Positions 56,412 to 64,000 of a stretch of 64,000 bases of DNA are shown here, one piece after another; the first letter of the stretch is position 1; each line of letters opens with the position of its first letter. Where the stretch lies: assembly GCF_042477335.2 (NCBI RefSeq), contig NC_091249.1:51940001-52004000 (forward strand), read 5' to 3'. The position numbers and the translations under genes are program-made. Origin of the DNA: Ovis canadensis (taxonomy: Eukaryota > Chordata > Mammalia > Artiodactyla > Bovidae). The notes under the pieces were generated by a model. The model made no database searches and was not told the origin of the DNA. It saw only the letters and a program-made list of their open reading frames with translations.

Positions 56412-56945
56412 GGCTTCAGCAGGATGACTGACCACACACGCTTTGTTTGGATATCGAGTGAACACAATTATGTACCAAATTTAACTTGGCAAACTTTCTA
56501 TGGCCTGTCCCATGTGCATCTTATTTAAAATTTCCCCCCTGGAAATCACTCTCCTGTTTAATATTTCCAGAGCTCTAGTTGTTTAGGCAGCGTGTGGTTT
56601 CTCAAGAGGCCAGAGCGGCATTATGGGCTGATTTTTATTACTGGGTTACCCAGAACCAGATTGGAGGGTCTGCTTCCTGCTGCCGCTCTGCAGCCTGGAC
56701 CTGTGGACCCTGGTTGTAAAGAGTAAATTGTATCTTAGAAAACCAGTGTCACCTTTTTTTCACCTTTTAGTTTTATATTATTTGTGTCATACATTTCCTA
56801 TAATGGAAGTGTTAATTTTACTGTACTTTTTGGTACCTTTCAGGAATCTAATGTATTGTAAGGTATTTTACACGTGTCCTGATTTTGCCACGACCTGGAT
56901 ATTGAAGCTATCCAAGCTTTTGAAATAAAAATTTAAAAACCCCCA
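56412..56945 (+). other. HNRNPAB: HNRNPAB 3' UTR
   Basis: About 0.53 kb of repeat-free sequence to the poly(A) site, rich in T in its second half. Confidence 0.85.
56924..56929 (+). promoter_or_regulatory. HNRNPAB: HNRNPAB poly(A) signal AATAAA
   Basis: Canonical hexamer, with GT-rich sequence about 25 nt downstream ('gggtgagtgtggggta'). Confidence 0.88.
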
Positions 56946-57049
56946 AGCCTGGGTGAGTGTGGGGTACACTGTGAAGGGGGGCAGGTGCTCCAGAGCTCCA
57001 GTATCCTCCACGACCTCCTAAGGCATCCTGTCAGGCATAACCACACACT

Positions 57050-57717
57050 GTCTTCGTCTTTGGTTAGTTTCCTTTAATGACTTGGCCCTGCGTAGGACTT
57101 GCACAGCTTTAAAGAAAGTGGAGCGGCAGAGGTTTGAGGCAGTTGTTCAAGGAGATGAAGACAGTACAGTGAGGGTTACCACCTTGAATGGGGATGCTGG
57201 CCCAGGCCAGTTGGAGTCTGGAGCACCCTGGAACACCTGTGTTGACTTGCCATTGAAAACGGGATTCTATCCCAGCGAAGTTGTGAAACCTGAAGACGAG
57301 AGGGGATACACAAAGGACCAGCTGGATCTGGGCAACAGTGTCCCTCCTGGTTGTCATGTAACGGCCCCATCTGGCAGTGGTATTTGCTGGCTTGGCTGGA
57401 GCGCCAAGTCTAGGGACTGAGACCTAAGATAGCTAAGATGCAGCCCTTGTCTGGGGCCTGGGTGGATATAGCCTCACAAAAGTTCTGTATCTTATAGAGG
57501 AACTGGCTGGGGAAGGAAATAGCTTTTCAGGGGTGAGCGATGTGGAGCTCAAGGCACCTAGAGCCTCCCAGTGTTGAAATTAACCTGTGGGAAAGATACA
57601 CCACTTGGAACAAATACAGGAGCTGCTGATGGATGGTAAGGAAGCCAGCTCTGAGTCTTCTGGGAACAAGAAGCAAGGCCACTTACCTAGAGAAAGATAA
57701 CTCTCAGCAGGGCTGCC
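57050..57717 (-). other. PHYKPL: PHYKPL 3' UTR
   Basis: Inferred from the stop at 57718 and the ATTAAA signal. The sense-strand open frame at 57082-57420 lies antisense within it and is not a gene. Confidence 0.65.
57073..57078 (-). promoter_or_regulatory. PHYKPL: PHYKPL poly(A) signal ATTAAA
   Basis: On the minus strand ATTAAA, 640 nt past the PHYKPL stop. It is the nearest canonical-type signal before the HNRNPAB 3' end. Confidence 0.7.
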
Positions 57718-60735
<3,018 letters not shown>

Positions 60736-61390
60736 CTAAGCCAGGGGACAAAGGGCAGTTCAGGTGCCCAGCAGAGTGGGCCATGCCCCAGGGAGCGTGA
60801 GGGGCAGCAGAACTGCCACACACATTCCAAAGGCAGATGAGGACAGGCATGAACCAATGACTCAAGTGTTCTGGGCAGCAGATGGGGTTCTCTTGAGGCC
60901 CCATGGGTCATCCCCACCTTTCCAGGTACTAATGGAGATGCATTAGCAGGGATCCAGTAAGAAAGCCAGGGGTGCAGTAGGTTCCCCAGGAAGATGCAAA
61001 AATCAGAAGAGAGGGTGTTCTGGGCATTCTCAAAGAACTGGTTTTTGTCAGAAGGCTTCCGGGTCCCATCTCATGGACTGGACCCAGGCCCACTTCATTG
61101 TACTACCCATCACCTCTTCCAAGGAGAATCAAGAGCAACATGCCAGAGCCACACCCAGGAAAAGTCACTCTGTAGTTTTAGCTCACAGCTTTACCGGCGT
61201 ACATCACAAGCTGGCTGCCTGTGAGCCAAATGGAGCCTGAGGATTCATTTTGTTTGGCTTGTGTGGCATAATTAAAGGTTTTGAATTAGGTATTAATGTC
61301 TTAAAAGAAGAGACTTCACATAAAAATATGTTATGTCTGACTTAAACCTAGACTATCTGGCTAGGGGACCTCCTACAGACCATCTTTTTT
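60736..61390. other. PHYKPL: PHYKPL intron (no further exon recognised)
   Basis: No match to the next expected exon (the one ending VEYFNT) was found here or further right, so the rest of the gene is placed outside the window. Confidence 0.5.
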
Positions 61391-62360
61391 TTTTTTTTTA
61401 AGTGTATCTTAAAACCTTTACTGAGGTATAGTATACATACCCAGGTGGTGCTAGTGGTAAAGGACCCACCTGCCAATGCAGGAGACATAAGATCCCTGGG
61501 TTAGGGAGATCCCCTGGAGGAGGGCCTGGCAATGCACTCCAGTATTCTTGCCTGGAGAATTCCATGAACAGAAGGGCCCAGTGGGCTATAGTCCATGGGG
61601 TCGCAAAGAGTTGGACACGACTGAAGCAACACACATACAATAAACTGCATATATTTTAAGTGTATATAGTTCAGTGTGACTTGACAAATCTATGCTTAGT
61701 TGCTCAGTTGTGTCTACCTCATATGACAAATGTATATACTTGTAGAAGCTCCACTACCATGAAGATATAAAACATTTCTACCATTCCCCAAGCTTCCTTG
61801 TGCCCCTCTCCACTACTGGCCCAGGTAACCACTGACCTGCTTTCTCGCCACAGTTTTGCCTTTTCTGGAATGTTATATGAATAGAATCACAAAATATGAA
61901 CACTTTTGTGCTTAGCTTTTGCTCAATGTTTTTAAAAACTTAATATGTGTATTGGTAGTTTGTTCATTTTATGGCTGTATAGTATTCCACTGTATAGACA
62001 TACTACAATTTGTTTATCCAAATTCCTACTGATAGACTCGGCTTATTTTGATTTCTGTCTATTTATGAATAAAACTTATCAATTTATAATAAAGTCTTTT
62101 TGTTAACATATGGTTTCATTTCTCTTAGGTAAATACCTAGGAACGGAACTGCTAGACTGCTTGATAAATGTACATTTAACTTTATAAAAAATGTGAAACT
62201 GTTTTCCAAAGTGGTTGTGTACCATATTACACTTGTACCATTAGTCTATGAAATCCCAGGAACTCCACATCCTCAAAAACATTTGGAATTGTGGCATTTT
62301 TAATTGCAGCTATTCTAATGGGTATGTAGTGGTATCCTGTAGACCATCTTGGAAATTTGG
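61391..62360 (-). repeat. Old L1, interrupted by a Bov-tA
   Basis: Antisense ancient L1 ('tttactgaggtatagtatac', 'ggcccaggtaaccactgacc', 'gtatagtattccactgtat'), split at 61441-61640. Confidence 0.8.
61441..61640 (+). repeat. Bov-tA SINE
   Basis: Near full-length sense copy ('ccaggtggtgctagtggtaa' to 'gacacgactgaagcaac'). Confidence 0.94.
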
Positions 62361-62557
62361 GTGCAGAATCTCATACCTGAGATCATAAAAACCTTCCTAG
62401 GTGATTCTGCTATGAGGCAGCTTTCTGATAATGTCACAACAAATTATATGTGGAATGGACACAGGGGATGAATTGAGGTTACTAACTGTATATTATTACC
62501 AACTGTGAACTCATTACAAGGTGGTATGTTCCACTCATAGTGTCATTGTGTTTTGTT

Positions 62558-62736
62558 TTTTTTTTTTTGATGTGGACAATTTTAAAGTCTTTATTGAATT
62601 TGTTACAGTATTGCTTCTGTTTTATGCTTTGGTTTTCTGGCCCAGAAGCATGCGGGATCTTAGCTCCCTGACCAGAGATCAAGCCCATGAATTGGAAGGT
62701 GAAGTCTTAACCACCGGACTGCCAGCGAAGTCCCTA
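62558..62736 (-). repeat. CHR-type SINE
   Basis: Poly(T) start at 62558, 'cgggatcttagctccctgac' and 'ccggactgccagcgaagtcc'. Antisense. Confidence 0.85.
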
Positions 62737-63200
62737 CCCACAGCATCTTTGGTTTACAATTGTGGCCTAGTCAACATGCTGAACTAGCATAGCAGATAGG
62801 TCTTTTCCCCAAGATCACCACAGGGGAACAATAGAAGGAAAATGAAAAAGCCCTGGGCTTTTTCCTAAATGCCCATAGTCCTGGGCATTTAAAAGGCCAT
62901 GCAGATGTGTAGGGCTATGTTCATACCCCATGCTATGTGCATGTTCAGGAAGCCTGGAAAAGCTCTAAGCTCTTACCACCAGCTAACTTGAGGGTTCACA
63001 GAAGAAGGAAATAAAGGCTAAGGCAGAGCTGTCAACTGCTTGGCTGAGTGTTGAAGGCATGTGCCAACACACACATAGGGCCCCTTGTCAAAGACTGACA
63101 CAGCTCTTGGTTTCAGGAATGTAAGATGTCTGTCTAGTCATTAGACGATCTCAAATCTAACCAAGCAGAGACTATAGTGGTCACACATGACAACACAGAC
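62737..63200. other. Unassigned stretch
   Basis: No gene or nameable repeat. Confidence 0.5.
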
Positions 63201-64000
63201 TTTACAGAACTAGTTTAGAAAAGGCAATATACAAACAACAAACCATGAGGAAGAAAAATGATTTGCTACATTATATTATTTTCAATGTCTAATTTTCAAC
63301 AGAAAATTGTGAATCATGAAAGCATGGTCCATATATGGAGCAGTGGTAGTGGTGGGGTAGTATCAAGAGAAACTGTTCTAGAGGAAGCTCAGTGATGGCC
63401 TCATTAGACAAAGACTTTTTCTTTTTTTACACAAAGACTTTAAATCAGATGTTATAAATATGCTTAAACACTAGAAGAAATAGTATCTAAAGAACTAAAA
63501 AGCTAAGCATGAATATAGTGTCCTGCCAAATTTGGAATATCAATAAAGAAACTGAATTTATAAAAAAAGAACTCAATAGAAAAGCATAGTAACTGAAATG
63601 AAAAATTCACTAAGAGGTCAACAGTAGATGTGATCAGGCAGATGAAAGAATCAGTAAACTTGAAGATATGTCAGGTCTGAAAATCAGAAAGAAAAAAGAA
63701 TGACAAAAAAATGAACAGAGCCTCAGAGAGACGTGGGACCAAACATTCCAACATATACAAAGGAGAATTCCAGGAGAGGAGAGGGAGAAAGGAGCAAAAA
63801 GAATATTTGAAGAAACAATGGTAAAAAACTTACTAAATTTGACGAAAAAAAAACCCCCAAACCAAACCCCAACAACTATTTAAACATCCAAGGAACTCAA
63901 TGAACTCCAAGTAGAATACTCCATACCTAGACACAACATAACCAAACTATCGAAAGACAAAAACCAAGAGGGTGGGTGAAGTGGGTTATAGAATACATGA
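63201..64000 (+). repeat. Old L1 (ORF1 region)
   Basis: A-rich sense strand with 'cagaatccatacctagacac'-like and 'aactcaatgaactccaag' phrases of L1 ORF1 3' part, full of stops. Continues past the window. Confidence 0.6.

Noticed and set aside
57082-57420. 112-codon sense frame between HNRNPAB and PHYKPL
   Set aside because: It lies antisense in the PHYKPL 3' UTR, with no homology and no splice or promoter support.

Overview
This is a piece of a ruminant nuclear genome, most likely cattle or a close bovid. The evidence is the density of Bov-tA tRNA-derived SINEs, the BovB (RTE) retrotransposon copies and the artiodactyl-type L1 3' ends. The sequence does not separate Bos taurus from bison, yak, buffalo or caprines. 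The gene order matches the conserved block at human 5q35.3: RMND5B, NHP2, HNRNPAB, PHYKPL. Every coding exon that I call was placed from splice sites, reading phase and match to the known protein families. The three complete genes come out at 393, 153 and 332 codons, the family lengths.

Layout. RMND5B (+) occupies about 1.5-14.5 kb with nine coding exons; its 5' noncoding exon is probably left of the window. NHP2 (-) runs from its start codon at 19276 to its stop at 15644 in four exons, so RMND5B and NHP2 are tail to tail. About 19.8-50 kb is a 30-kb intergenic stretch with no recognisable gene, filled with SINEs, degenerate and rearranged L1 copies, two MLT1/MST-like LTRs and BovB copies. 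HNRNPAB (+) starts from a CpG-island promoter with CCAAT and TATA boxes near 50.75 kb and ends at an AATAAA at 56924. PHYKPL (-) contributes only its last four coding exons (60735 to 57718); the rest lies to the right. Its 3' end faces that of HNRNPAB, with the two poly(A) signals about 145 bp apart. The last 3 kb is PHYKPL intron or flank made of old L1 and SINE sequence.

The four genes are unrelated in function and are simply syntenic. RMND5B is a subunit of the CTLH/GID ubiquitin ligase, NHP2 is a core protein of H/ACA snoRNPs and telomerase, HNRNPAB is an RNA/DNA-binding hnRNP, and PHYKPL is a PLP-dependent phospholyase of hydroxylysine breakdown.

There is no sign of a new multi-gene system. 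The points most worth a second look are structural: a C1D processed pseudogene in an RMND5B intron, itself split by an L1; a 5'-inverted (twin-primed) L1; an LTR split by two head-to-tail BovB copies; a 56-66 bp repeat that stays in frame; a hairpin made of one repeat family; a cassette exon and a read-through stop in HNRNPAB; and the very tight HNRNPAB/PHYKPL 3' junction.
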